From Kiritimatiellia bacterium (GTDB lineage Bacteria > Verrucomicrobiota > Kiritimatiellia > UBA8416 > JADHWI01): a DNA stretch of 64,000 nucleotides. Numbering within the stretch: the first letter of the stretch is position 1; the number at the start of each line of letters is the position of its first letter. Location: positions 1 to 64,000 of the forward strand of contig JASLPY010000006.1 of the NCBI GenBank assembly GCA_030744755.1, read 5' to 3'. Both the position numbers and the translations under genes were made by a program. The notes beneath the pieces were generated by a model. The model did not search any database and had not been told where the DNA came from. It was given only the letters and a program-made list of their open reading frames with translations. Below, in pieces: positions 28,283-37,070 of the stretch.

Positions 28283-30278
28283 CGTACTCCTTCTCCATTA
28301 TCAACGCGGGAAGCGATATAACCACAATCGTCCCCCTGCTTCCCGTTTCAATACTGATGTTCCCGCTGTGGTCGGTGATAGTCCTTCTCACGATAGGAAG
28401 ACCAAGACCTATCCCCCGGGCCTTGGTCGTACAGAAAGGTGAGAACACCTTGTCCCGCAGCTCTGTCGGTATACCGACTCCGTTGTCGGTGATGCGGATT
28501 TCGACGTGGTCTTCCCCCTTTGCTCCGCCGTGCTCCCTCGCGCTGAGCTTAACCATGGGATTCTCAACTTGTGCAACCGACTCGATTGCATTGACGATCA
28601 GGTGAGCAAGACAATCGGTCAACGCTGTTTCATCGCCGGAGAGTATCGGTAGACTCTTGTCGAACGACTCTTTGACAGCTACGCCATTGCCAGGCACACG
28701 CTTCTTTGCCAAAGCAAGTGCACGCTTCATCAGCTGATCGATCCTAAGCGACACAAACGCAAGATCCGGCGGGTTGGCAAAGGCGTTGATCTGATCGATC
28801 ATGCCGTTCAGGCGCGCAATCTCCTGGGATACCAGAACGCTGAATTTCTCGCGAAATTCCTCATCCTCATAACGCTCGGGCAGAAGCTGTGCAAACGTGC
28901 TTATCGCTACCAACGGGTTGCGGACTTCGTGGGACATTGCTGCTGCCAGTTCAGCCCAGAACGTGGCCCGGTCAATTCTTTCCTGCTTCTCGCGCAGAAG
29001 GAGTTCCTTCGTGAGATCATGCACGATGGCAACAGCGCCAAGATAGGTGCCCCCGTTCATAAGAGGCCTGGTCATGGCCGACAGGGTTCTGCCGGAAAGT
29101 TTATCCGTCCAGGTTCTCGGATTCTCCAGTGACTGCCCGTCTACGCCGCGTGCAAGCAGGTGAGCAAGGCGGCTTCCAAGTCTCGCAACGGGTTGGTTCA
29201 TCACCGATTCCACCGGAGTTGAAAGCATGCGTGCCGCAGCTTCATTGAACCAGCGAACACGCCCGTCGGCACCCGCAGCCACGATACCAATCGGAATTGA
29301 ATGGAGAACTGTTTCGGCGAGAGTCTTCTGCACCGCGACTTCGCCGTAAAGCAGCGCATTGTCAAGCATGAGTGAAACATGCTCGGCAAGTCCTACAAGG
29401 TTCTCAAGATCTTCCTGCTGGAACGGGACACCGGTTACGTGGTGACCGACAAACAGCCACCCGATGGTCCTTTCTCGTCCCTGCAGGGGGATTATCACTT
29501 CTGCACCATGTGCATCGAGGGCCCTCTGAAGCATCAGTTTCTCGCCGGGATCAGACATGTGACCGAGTTTCCCGCGGCATATGGTGTGCGCATGCACGGT
29601 CAGCCACTTCACGAGCTGATCGGAGCAATCTACCGTCAGCCGTCGTGTGTCGGGCATGCATCTTACACCGGCCTGGAAGCGATAAACTCGGTTGTCGCTA
29701 TCCAGGGAGAAAACGCCTACGCGGGAAACATGAGCGATATTGGCAACGTCTTCGACAACACTTTCGAAAACAGCTTCGACGTTGTCGAAGTGGCGGAATG
29801 CACCGGCAAAATGAAGAGATGGAGCCGGCACGGCGCTTTCTGAATCGCGCTTGTCTTTTCTGAACACCGCGTCGGCTTCGTCGGTACTCTCCCGAAGCAT
29901 GCGGTTTTCCTGGAGAACGCGCTGGTAATCCATGGTGCGAACGATCAGCGACTGGAGAGTATGACGATCCGTATCCGGGGAGATCACCGAGTAGGCGCCC
30001 ATAGCTTCTGCCTTGAGGGCAGGATCTGACCGCAGCGAAGCCAAGGCTACAACCAGGTTCTCCGATGACTCTTTCGAAACACGGCCCAAAACGTCCAGCG
30101 CCCCATCCGCCACCAGGTCCAGGAGAAGAATCAACGGGCCTGTTCTATTCAGAACTGTTTCAAGCTCATCGATATCACCGGCAAACTGCACATCCACGAT
30201 GGTGTGCAGGTACGCGTGAATGGTCCTGGTTAGTTTTTCATCCTTCGAATACAATGCTATCGACGAAAGCGAGTTCAT
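28260..30278 (-). CDS. Soluble sensor histidine kinase with receiver-like, GAF and PAS domains
   Basis: 672 aa, no membrane segment. Order: a degenerate receiver-like domain (about 1-120; LLLDL keeps an Asp but the conserved Lys-Pro is replaced), GAF (about 170-330), PAS (about 340-430), HisKA with SHEVRNPLV (His about 449), and HATPase with NAIES, DNGVGIP and GIGLGLP. It overlaps the response regulator downstream by 23 bases and the membrane kinase upstream by 4 bases, so the three should work together. The stimulus is unknown. Confidence 0.9.
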   Translation of the reverse strand: MNSLSSIALYSKDEKLTRTIHAYLHTIVDVQFAGDIDELETVLNRTGPLILLLDLVADGALDVLGRVSKESSENLVVALASLRSDPALKAEAMGAYSVISPDTDRHTLQSLIVRTMDYQRVLQENRMLRESTDEADAVFRKDKRDSESAVPAPSLHFAGAFRHFDNVEAVFESVVEDVANIAHVSRVGVFSLDSDNRVYRFQAGVRCMPDTRRLTVDCSDQLVKWLTVHAHTICRGKLGHMSDPGEKLMLQRALDAHGAEVIIPLQGRERTIGWLFVGHHVTGVPFQQEDLENLVGLAEHVSLMLDNALLYGEVAVQKTLAETVLHSIPIGIVAAGADGRVRWFNEAAARMLSTPVESVMNQPVARLGSRLAHLLARGVDGQSLENPRTWTDKLSGRTLSAMTRPLMNGGTYLGAVAIVHDLTKELLLREKQERIDRATFWAELAAAMSHEVRNPLVAISTFAQLLPERYEDEEFREKFSVLVSQEIARLNGMIDQINAFANPPDLAFVSLRIDQLMKRALALAKKRVPGNGVAVKESFDKSLPILSGDETALTDCLAHLIVNAIESVAQVENPMVKLSAREHGGAKGEDHVEIRITDNGVGIPTELRDKVFSPFCTTKARGIGLGLPIVRRTITDHSGNISIETGSRGTIVVISLPALIMEKEYDEARACS

Positions 30279-32779
30279 GCCGCAACCCCTTCTCTCCGGG
30301 CAACGGGAAACGACAGGGAGAACGTCGTTCCTTCACCCAGTTTGCTCTCAACGTGAATCGCAACATTGTGCTCCTGAAGGATACTGTGGGCAACGGACAG
30401 GCCAAGCCCGGTTCCGTTGCTCTTCTTGGTGAAGAATGGATCAAACACGTGCTTCACGTCTTCGGCTCTCATACCTACACCTGTATCCATTATCGCAACA
30501 TTAAGGATCTCATCAGCCAGACCCCGAGAATCGAACATGGAAGCATGTGAGGGGAGCCGGCATTCGGTTGTAACTACGAGTTCGCCGCCGCTGGGCATGG
30601 CTTCGATAGCATTCAGGAAGAAGTTGATGAACGCCTGGTTCAGGAGTTCCGAGTCTCCCTTGACTAAGATCTCGCCGGCTTTGAAGTCCGTCTTAAGGGT
30701 TACGTTCCTGCTCTTGGCCTGTTCCTGCATGAGCTGCAGGGACTCATGCAGAACCGCCTGAATATCCATCAGAACCAGAGAGGCCTTGGCGGGGCGGGCG
30801 AACCTGAGCAGCCGGTTAACGATCGAATCAATGCGCATTATTTCGCGGCCGATAAGATCGAAGAACGTACTTCTGAAATCTTCGTCGTTGTAGCGTTCAG
30901 GCAACAGTTGAGTGAAAGTCTTTATCGACACCAGGGGATTCTTTATTTCGTGAGCCATGCCTGCGGAAAGCGTCCCCAGGCTGGAGAGCCGGTCTGTTCT
31001 CCTGACTTGTTCTTCCAGTTTGCGCAGCTCGGTCATGTCGCTTATCAGGGCGAGAGCCCCGCGGGACCCGCCCTCGTGGCCGTGAAATACGGAACTGCTG
31101 ACGCGGACGGGAGCTTCTTCTCCGCTCGACTTACTGAGCACGAGATCCCTGTCATTTATCTTTGCGCCACCACTGATAGTGTCGTTGAGAAGATTCCTCA
31201 GGGGCGCAGGCAACCCGGACACGGTCATGTCTGACATGTTGTCGATATGTACTCCCGTGATTTCCTGGGCTTTCTGGTTCATGACGGTGATACGCCCGTC
31301 GGGATCGGTTGCTATGAGGCCGCTGACAAGGGAGTCTACTATCAGGTCATTGTAGATCTTGCTGTCCTGAAGGGCCGTGTAGAGCTGCGCGTTCTCGAGC
31401 GCCACGCCAAGCTGGTCGGAGATCAAGTGAAGGGCACGTTGCTCCATGGCGTCATAGATTCTTCCCGAAACCCTTTCCCCGAGAAGAAGGATACCAGCCA
31501 GTCCTTCCCTTGTATGGATTCCGACGGCAACGGCAGCCGAGAGATTGGACATTGCCTCGGCGATCTCAGTCACCGCGGATCCAGATCTTGTGCGATCGAG
31601 AAGGTCCAACACCATAGGATCTCTCGTATCCTGCAAGCTCTTTATCAGCACACTGTCTTCGGCAAGATTCACAGCACCGTTGTTCGATGTCTGGGGATAG
31701 TGCTGCCCGTAACAGCCCGAACCGCTATTCGACAGGAGAATGGTAACCGGGCCCGTTCTCAAATCTTGAACGATTACGCGAGAGAATTGCTCAAGCAGAG
31801 CATCCATGTGGGTCACGAACTGAAGGATGCGGCTGGCTTTCTCGATAGTATCATCAATGCTGGTTGTCTGGCTGCTGATGAACAGACGCTGGGCGAACTT
31901 CTGGGCCCATCCCTTGGCCGGCACCAGCGACAACGCCACGACCAGCGTGGCAACAAGGTGGGCATAAGGGAACTGACCCGGTACTCCAATGAAATTGACG
32001 GACAGGTCAACCGCAGCCCACCAGATGGAATACCCGACCCCCAGGTAGACTGCCAGCGTGGCATAAGCGGTGATGCGCTGCATCACGTAAGAAACGCCCA
32101 TTATGCGCCTGGTGGCGATACCGTAGGCTACGAACCCATCCAGGAAGATGATGGCAACCGGCAGAAAGCGGGCCGTCTCGATTATCCCTGTGACCATAGT
32201 CAGCAGAAGCAAGGCAATCCCGTACAGGAGAACAGAACCGGTACCCACAGCCACAAACTGGAGCTCGATGCTGCTGACGCCCGTGGTACCCCGGAGGTCC
32301 TTGATAAAACGCCGAATGAAGCAACCGGTGCTGACAATGAAATAGACGGGGTAAATCAAGAATCCCGGCCCGTAATGCGGTACGTTCACAGTTGCGGACC
32401 CGACAGGGAGGCTGGCTGAATGCATGAAGAAACGGGTAAAGCAAAGAACCGCGAAGGGCAGCATGAACGCAATCCAGTAAACCAGTCCGCGATTTCCCTT
32501 GAAGACACTCTTGCCCGAAACAATAGAATGGCGAAGAATCTCGAACCCCAGCGGAATCAGCATTCCGGCAATATTGGACATGCGGATCCAGAACTCAGCA
32601 CTCTTCGCGCTATTTGCGGTTGCGCCGCCCCACAGGCATCCAAGCCAAAAGGCGAGCAGCAGAGACATCACCCCGAACCCACGGGCTGCCGATCGCCGCC
32701 AACTGGTAGCGAAAACCAGGGAGCCGAGAGCGGCGTTCCCCAGGAATGCAAGGGCGATAGCTATCTTGAAAAGGTTCAT
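30275..32779 (-). CDS. Membrane sensor histidine kinase (7-8 TM, GAF, PAS)
   Basis: 834 aa. The N-terminus (about 1-290) has seven to eight membrane helices like the histidine-kinase 7TM sensor region. A GAF domain (about 310-460), a PAS domain (about 470-580), HisKA with AHEIKNPLVSIKTF (His about 610) and HATPase with NAIEAMP, DTGVGM and GTGLGLS follow. The ATG at 32779 overlaps the ketoacyl synthase stop (ATGA). Its H-box region is strikingly like that of the downstream soluble kinase (both have TQLLPERY or AQLLPERY after the His), suggesting duplication. Perhaps it senses a membrane or lipid signal, given its neighbours (inference). Confidence 0.9.
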   Translation of the reverse strand: MNLFKIAIALAFLGNAALGSLVFATSWRRSAARGFGVMSLLLAFWLGCLWGGATANSAKSAEFWIRMSNIAGMLIPLGFEILRHSIVSGKSVFKGNRGLVYWIAFMLPFAVLCFTRFFMHSASLPVGSATVNVPHYGPGFLIYPVYFIVSTGCFIRRFIKDLRGTTGVSSIELQFVAVGTGSVLLYGIALLLLTMVTGIIETARFLPVAIIFLDGFVAYGIATRRIMGVSYVMQRITAYATLAVYLGVGYSIWWAAVDLSVNFIGVPGQFPYAHLVATLVVALSLVPAKGWAQKFAQRLFISSQTTSIDDTIEKASRILQFVTHMDALLEQFSRVIVQDLRTGPVTILLSNSGSGCYGQHYPQTSNNGAVNLAEDSVLIKSLQDTRDPMVLDLLDRTRSGSAVTEIAEAMSNLSAAVAVGIHTREGLAGILLLGERVSGRIYDAMEQRALHLISDQLGVALENAQLYTALQDSKIYNDLIVDSLVSGLIATDPDGRITVMNQKAQEITGVHIDNMSDMTVSGLPAPLRNLLNDTISGGAKINDRDLVLSKSSGEEAPVRVSSSVFHGHEGGSRGALALISDMTELRKLEEQVRRTDRLSSLGTLSAGMAHEIKNPLVSIKTFTQLLPERYNDEDFRSTFFDLIGREIMRIDSIVNRLLRFARPAKASLVLMDIQAVLHESLQLMQEQAKSRNVTLKTDFKAGEILVKGDSELLNQAFINFFLNAIEAMPSGGELVVTTECRLPSHASMFDSRGLADEILNVAIMDTGVGMRAEDVKHVFDPFFTKKSNGTGLGLSVAHSILQEHNVAIHVESKLGEGTTFSLSFPVARREGVAA

Positions 32780-34020
32780 ATTGCAACTTCCCGGACAATC
32801 ATCGAGCTGTTTCCGCCTCCCAGCCCATGGAGGTTGATCATGGCGGTTGCCACGTCCGCTTCACGCGGCCCCTCGGCAACATAGTCCAGGTCACAGTCAG
32901 GGTCGGGAAACTCGTAGTTCGTGGTGGGTGGAATCACTCCGTGGCGCATTATAAGTGCGCAGGTCGCCAACTCGTGCGGGCCGGCAGCCGAAAGTGGATT
33001 CCCCGTGGCGCCCTTTATAGAGGTGACAGGCACCTTGTAGGCAAGATCTCCCATTACTTCCTTGATCATTTCGGTCTCAACACGGTCTATTATCGGATCG
33101 CTCGGGCCATGCGCACATATGTAGTCAATGCATTCCGGACGTGTAGACGCGTTGACAAGGGCCGACGCCATGGAGTCCTTGATCCCTGATGCGGGCTCAC
33201 TTTCTGTCTGATCCACGGAGTCTCCGTACCCGACAATCTCAAGGTATGGCCTCTTCCCGCGGGCCAACGCGGTTTCCATTCTCTCGAGGATCAGGACCCC
33301 CGCTCCTTCCGCCATGATTCCACCACGGCGCTCGCGGTCGAACGGTCGACTGACCCTGGAGGGTTCATCCCCATTGACGTCCGGCACCATTCCCGCCGCA
33401 CAGAACGAGGCCACAGTGAGAAGGTTTGTAGCGGAATCTGCCCCTCCAGTAAGAACCAGGTCCGCCTTTCCACGCCTGATCATCTCCCAAGCGTGCGCGA
33501 TGGCATCAAGACCCGCCGCACAGGCGGAAGAAAGTGTGAGTGTTCGCGTTTCCACACCCAGGGTGTCGGAAAGAGCGGAAGCAATGGCGTGTGGCTGGCA
33601 CGCACTCACGGTGAACGGGCTTACCCGGGAAGGGCCACGTTCCAGCAGGGCCTTCTTTCCGCGTTCGATGACATCGACAGCCCCATTGCTGACCCCGATG
33701 ACAATCGGAACCGGGCCGAAGTCCGAAAGCTCAGATTGCCCAATGCCAGCATCGCGAATTGCCATCTTGGCGGCGGCGAGGGCAAGCTCGGTGTGACGCG
33801 CCATCCGGTTCGGCCGCACGCGTTCCTCAAGGAAATCCTGTAGATTGAAGTCCTTTATCTCGCCGGCAACATGAATGGGATAGTCGCTCGCATCGAATCG
33901 CGAGATTTCACCTATCCCACTCTTGCCGGCAAGAAGCGACTCCCAGAAAGGGTCGATACCTATACCGTTTGGAGCTACAACTCCTATCCCGGTTAGCACA
34001 ACGCGACTGTCTGCTAGCAT
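32776..34020 (-). CDS. FabF-like beta-ketoacyl synthase with Cys-His-Asn active site
   Basis: 414 aa, full length for KAS II. The nucleophile is C167 in TLSSACAAGLDA, the first His is H304 in ICAHGPSDP, and the conserved Lys is in SIKGATG (K336). The position of the second catalytic His of FabF (GH in TGHLLGAAG) is Asn here (TGNPLSAAGP, N341), giving a Cys-His-Asn set like KAS III. First gene of the kinase/response-regulator operon, coupled by a 4-base overlap. No ACP, ketoreductase or acyltransferase genes are nearby. It may make a specialised lipid or act in signalling (inference). Confidence 0.85.
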   Translation of the reverse strand: MLADSRVVLTGIGVVAPNGIGIDPFWESLLAGKSGIGEISRFDASDYPIHVAGEIKDFNLQDFLEERVRPNRMARHTELALAAAKMAIRDAGIGQSELSDFGPVPIVIGVSNGAVDVIERGKKALLERGPSRVSPFTVSACQPHAIASALSDTLGVETRTLTLSSACAAGLDAIAHAWEMIRRGKADLVLTGGADSATNLLTVASFCAAGMVPDVNGDEPSRVSRPFDRERRGGIMAEGAGVLILERMETALARGKRPYLEIVGYGDSVDQTESEPASGIKDSMASALVNASTRPECIDYICAHGPSDPIIDRVETEMIKEVMGDLAYKVPVTSIKGATGNPLSAAGPHELATCALIMRHGVIPPTTNYEFPDPDCDLDYVAEGPREADVATAMINLHGLGGGNSSMIVREVAI

Positions 34021-34210
34021 TTCAGCCCCATGTCACTGCTGGATTCTACCTGTCCTCAGCAACTTGTTCAGACTTACTCGGGACACCCGCCAGATCGCCG
34101 AGACTCACCGTTCAGAATTGTACACAAAGCCGGATCGTGTACATTCTTGTACAGCTTTTAACCACAACATATGGACATTGTCAAGGGAAAGTACCCCATA
34201 TATCAACTTT
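34021..34210. promoter_or_regulatory. Upstream region of the ketoacyl synthase operon with TGTACA cluster
   Basis: 190 bp between the operon start and the IS30 left end. It contains TTGTACA at 34118-34124, GTGTACA at 34137-34143 and TTGTACA at 34147-34153. A fourth TTGTACA lies across the IS at 35556-35562 and would have been about 60 bp away before insertion. The hexamer TGTACA is itself a palindrome. Operator function is inference. Confidence 0.45.
34196..34210 (+). repeat. 15-bp direct repeat flanking IS30 element (left)
   Basis: CCATATATCAACTTT, identical to 35543-35557, immediately outside the left inverted repeat. It looks like a target duplication, although IS30-family elements usually make 2-3 bp duplications. 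Confidence 0.8.
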
Positions 34211-35542
34211 CTCGAAGTGCAAAGTAGAACGCACGCTTCGTCTCGGTCTAGTTCCAAAGGAGGAGATAGTGGATGTATAGACGGTGGTGGTTCGTCTGAG
34301 GTTGGAGTAGGCCCCCCAAGAGAGCCCCCCATGGGGGGCGGCGCGCAGGAGGAAGTGCCCCATGGGCCAAAATATGGTTTCCTTGAGTTGCGAAACAAAA
34401 AGCAACCAGGGAGGCCCATGGAGCAGAACAAGCATGTCAAAAGACGGAGTGGAGGCAAACACTTTACTTGGGAAGATCGGGTTCGATTGGAAACATTGGA
34501 TAGGACTCTCTATCCAGGCAAGAAGAAGGCCAACTTTGCTGAGCTGGCGCGCCATCTGGGACGACACCGGACCTCAGTCAGCCGGGAATACCACAGGGGA
34601 AGAGTCATCAACAGGAACACTGAACTTGAAGAGTTTACGGTCTACTCGGCCCGTAAGGGGCAAGATGCCGCTGAGCAGGCTGCCTTGAACAAGGGGCCAC
34701 GCGGGAAGTTGACAAACCGGATCGCCGAGGCCATCCGCACGCAGATCATCGACGAGAAGCTCTCGCCCTACGCGGCCCTGGTGCGTCTGGGTAAGACAGG
34801 AAAGTATTCGTGGCTGCCTTGTGAGCGTACGGTCTATAATGCAATCAATGCGGGGCTCATCGGTGTCTCCAGACGGCAACTGCCCTACAAGCCTCCCGAT
34901 AAACGCCCAAAGAAACGAGGACAGCGGATGGCCTACACCAATGCCAAGGGCCGTTGCATCAGCGAACGCCCCAGTGCTGCTGATCACAGAAGCGAGTACG
35001 GGCACTGGGAAATGGACACGGTGGTCGGGGGGAAAGGAACCTCGCCGGCCTGCCTGCTGGCCATCACCGAGCGGATGAGTCGTCGCGAAGTCATCCGCAA
35101 GATCCCTGAGAGAACTCAAGAAGCCGTCACACGCGCACTGGGCAAACTTGAGCGCGAAGCCAACAGCATCTTCAAATCCATGAAGACGATCACCTGTGAC
35201 AACGGTAGTGAGTTCCTGGATGCAGAGGCCATTGAACGCTCCGTACTCAGCAACAAGAAGCGCTGTGAAATCTTCTTCGCCCACCCATACACAGCATCTG
35301 AGCGAGGCTCCAACGAAAACGCTAACCGTATCGTGCGTCGCTTCATACCAAAGGGTGCTGATATCTCACGCTACTCGAACGCTCAGATCCAGAAAATAGA
35401 AGACTGGATCAACTCACTCCCAAGAAAGCTCCTCAGTGGACTCTCGGCAGACGAAAAAGTCCAACTCTACTTCAAGGAGAAAGCAGCATGAGGATCATAG
35501 ACCCACTCTATCGGCTCCGTGCATTTAAAATTGCAAGTCAGG
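34211..35542 (+). mobile_element. IS30-family insertion sequence, 1332 bp
   Basis: Bounded by imperfect 25-bp inverted repeats: left 34211-34235 (CTCGAAGTGCAAAGTAG, then AACGCACG), right 35518-35542 whose complement reads CCTGACTTGCAATTTTA, then AATGCACG; 16 of 25 positions match. Flanked by 15-bp direct repeats. Carries one intact transposase. It separates the ketoacyl synthase/kinase operon from the fadL-like gene. Confidence 0.85.
34418..35491 (+). CDS. IS30-family transposase
   Basis: 357 aa. N-terminal helix-turn-helix region (about 17-60: ELARHLGRHRTSVSREYHRG) and a DDE catalytic domain with D200 (HWEMDTV), D261 (CDNGSEF) and E300 (SNENANR) in IS30 spacing. I chose the ATG at 34418, with GGGAGG just upstream; the frame is open further upstream without good start signals. 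It appears intact, so the element may be active. Ends 51 bases before the right inverted repeat edge. Confidence 0.93.
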   Translation: MEQNKHVKRRSGGKHFTWEDRVRLETLDRTLYPGKKKANFAELARHLGRHRTSVSREYHRGRVINRNTELEEFTVYSARKGQDAAEQAALNKGPRGKLTNRIAEAIRTQIIDEKLSPYAALVRLGKTGKYSWLPCERTVYNAINAGLIGVSRRQLPYKPPDKRPKKRGQRMAYTNAKGRCISERPSAADHRSEYGHWEMDTVVGGKGTSPACLLAITERMSRREVIRKIPERTQEAVTRALGKLEREANSIFKSMKTITCDNGSEFLDAEAIERSVLSNKKRCEIFFAHPYTASERGSNENANRIVRRFIPKGADISRYSNAQIQKIEDWINSLPRKLLSGLSADEKVQLYFKEKAA

Positions 35543-35557
35543 CCATATATCAACTTT
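35543..35557 (+). repeat. 15-bp direct repeat flanking IS30 element (right)
   Basis: CCATATATCAACTTT, identical to the left copy at 34196-34210, immediately outside the right inverted repeat. Confidence 0.8.
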
Positions 35558-35565
35558 GTACAGGA

Positions 35566-35581
35566 TGGCACACGACCTGCT
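35566..35581 (+). promoter_or_regulatory. Candidate sigma-54 (-24/-12) promoter of fadL-like gene
   Basis: TGGCACACGACCTGCT has the invariant GG and GC dinucleotides with exactly 10 bases between them, as in TGGCAC-N5-TTGCW. It lies 112 bases upstream of the chosen GTG. A sigma-54 activator is encoded in the neighbouring operon. Confidence 0.6.
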
Positions 35582-35693
35582 AGAAGTTACGCAGCGTCTT
35601 GGGGAGCCTTCTCTCAGGGCGTGCAGTTGGTGGGAGAAGGTATGGCCAGTCTTGCACAGACAGACAGAATACAACAAAAGAGGAGCCTGCGTA

Positions 35694-36962
35694 GTGAAAA
35701 CACTATCCTTGCGCGTCAGAAAATCACTCATTCCTATAGTTCTGGTATCAACCCTATCGTTCTCTGTTCTCGCCGATGGCTATCGCAATCCTCCGGAAAG
35801 CGCTTCAGCTCTTGGTAAAATCGGCGGTAAGATCGCACATATCGACGATGTTTCGGCAGTGACGATCAACCCGGCGAATCTTACAGATCTGGAAAAACCA
35901 GAGGTAATGGTATCCCTCACATTGGGTTATGCCGTGCGTGAGATCGATTCTCCGTACGGGTTTTCCGATGAATCAGAAGACCCCTGGGCCTACTTGCCAG
36001 CGGTTTTTGCAGCCTTCCCGTTCGCCGATGGCGAATATGTGGCAGGTCTTGCCCTTACGGTTCCCTACGGCCGTTTCACGGACTGGGAAAGCGATATCTA
36101 CTTCGCCCAAGCTTCACCCTATTACGCCGAACAGTCGGTCATTAACCTTAGCCCGACGATTGCAAAGAAGATCACCGATAAAGTGTCGGTAGGCCTGGGG
36201 ATGAACGTTTACCAGTCAGACATAATGTTCAAACAACTCTTCCCATGGTCATCTCTCACCATGAACCCAGCCGATCCCGCCGGGAACGCACGATTCGAAG
36301 GCGATGGCTACGGGGTAGGCGGAAATGCCGCCGTCACCTGGAAAGTGAACGATAATCACACTCTGGCCCTTACGTACAAGTCACCTTTCAGCATTGAATA
36401 CGATGGCGATTTTGATGTCAGCAATGTCCCGGGCAGCGCTGCAGCCATGGGAGTCACCTCGTCGAGCCGTTTCGAGACGGAAATAGACTATCCTACCGTC
36501 GTTGCTGCCGGTTATGGCATACAGCTCACCGACACTGTTCGTGTCGAATTCGATATCGAGTGGATAGAACATTCCCTCAACGAATCTCTGCCCATAGACA
36601 TCGGCGCCAATACGGCCATTCTCCCCAGCTCGGTGATTCCGCAGGACTGGGATGATAACTGGACGTACGGTTTTGGCGTGGACTGGCAGTTCGCCGAGGA
36701 GTGGGTAGCCCGGGCAGGCTACATTTTCCTCGAGACCCCTACCCCTACCGAAACGACCCTCCCGGTCGCGTCGGAAGAAGACCAGAGCGTGGTTTCTGTC
36801 GGCCTGGGGTACGATTGCGAAACCGGACACAGCCTGGATGTAGCTTTTGCGGCCGGAATCTTCGATGGCCGGACTGTAAACGACAACGTGAACCCGGCAG
36901 TCAATGGCGACTACGACTTTGATGCCTATCTTTTCAGCCTGGCTTACGGTTACACGTTTTAG
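35694..36962 (+). CDS. FadL/OmpP1/TodX-family outer membrane transporter
   Basis: About 422 aa. GTG at 35694 with AGAGGAG upstream starts a signal peptide ending SFSVLADG. The mature start DGYRNPPESASALGKIGG and the later VTINPANLTDL are typical of the FadL/OmpP1 family, where the N-terminal hatch contains an NPA motif. The rest is alternating beta-strand sequence ending in the aromatic tail YGYTF, expected for a beta-barrel. The family takes up long-chain fatty acids or hydrocarbons across the outer membrane. The sigma-54-type promoter upstream and the nearby sensor kinases suggest regulated uptake of a hydrophobic compound (inference). Confidence 0.9.
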   Translation: MKTLSLRVRKSLIPIVLVSTLSFSVLADGYRNPPESASALGKIGGKIAHIDDVSAVTINPANLTDLEKPEVMVSLTLGYAVREIDSPYGFSDESEDPWAYLPAVFAAFPFADGEYVAGLALTVPYGRFTDWESDIYFAQASPYYAEQSVINLSPTIAKKITDKVSVGLGMNVYQSDIMFKQLFPWSSLTMNPADPAGNARFEGDGYGVGGNAAVTWKVNDNHTLALTYKSPFSIEYDGDFDVSNVPGSAAAMGVTSSSRFETEIDYPTVVAAGYGIQLTDTVRVEFDIEWIEHSLNESLPIDIGANTAILPSSVIPQDWDDNWTYGFGVDWQFAEEWVARAGYIFLETPTPTETTLPVASEEDQSVVSVGLGYDCETGHSLDVAFAAGIFDGRTVNDNVNPAVNGDYDFDAYLFSLAYGYTF

Positions 36963-36980
36963 GAGATGCAGATACTTGAA

Positions 36981-37035
36981 GTCTCTCGCCTCCCATTAAA
37001 GCCTGCACCCCCACTACGCTGGGGAGGCGAGAGAC
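36981..37035. terminator. Strong 14-bp stem-loop between fadL-like gene and split kinase gene
   Basis: GTCTCTCGCCTCCC (36981-36994) pairs perfectly with GGGAGGCGAGAGAC (37022-37035); 27-base loop, 19 bases after the stop. No long T-run follows, so it is a possible terminator, attenuator or mRNA 3'-end stabiliser rather than a textbook intrinsic terminator. Confidence 0.5.
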
Positions 37036-37070
37036 AGTTTCCTAATGTTGCAGTCTCAGGAGATCGAACG

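Noticed and set aside
23684-30278. PrsK/PrsR/PrsT module of a PEP-CTERM/exosortase system
   Set aside because: A TPR protein, NtrC-type regulator and kinases are adjacent, but no PEP-CTERM tail, exosortase or polysaccharide export gene is seen, and the TPR protein is a membrane DUF2723-like type.
31247-32419. Long plus-strand open frame (about 390 codons) opposite the membrane kinase gene
   Set aside because: It is antisense to a clear histidine kinase with full motifs; its own translation has no family features and reflects codon bias of the real gene.
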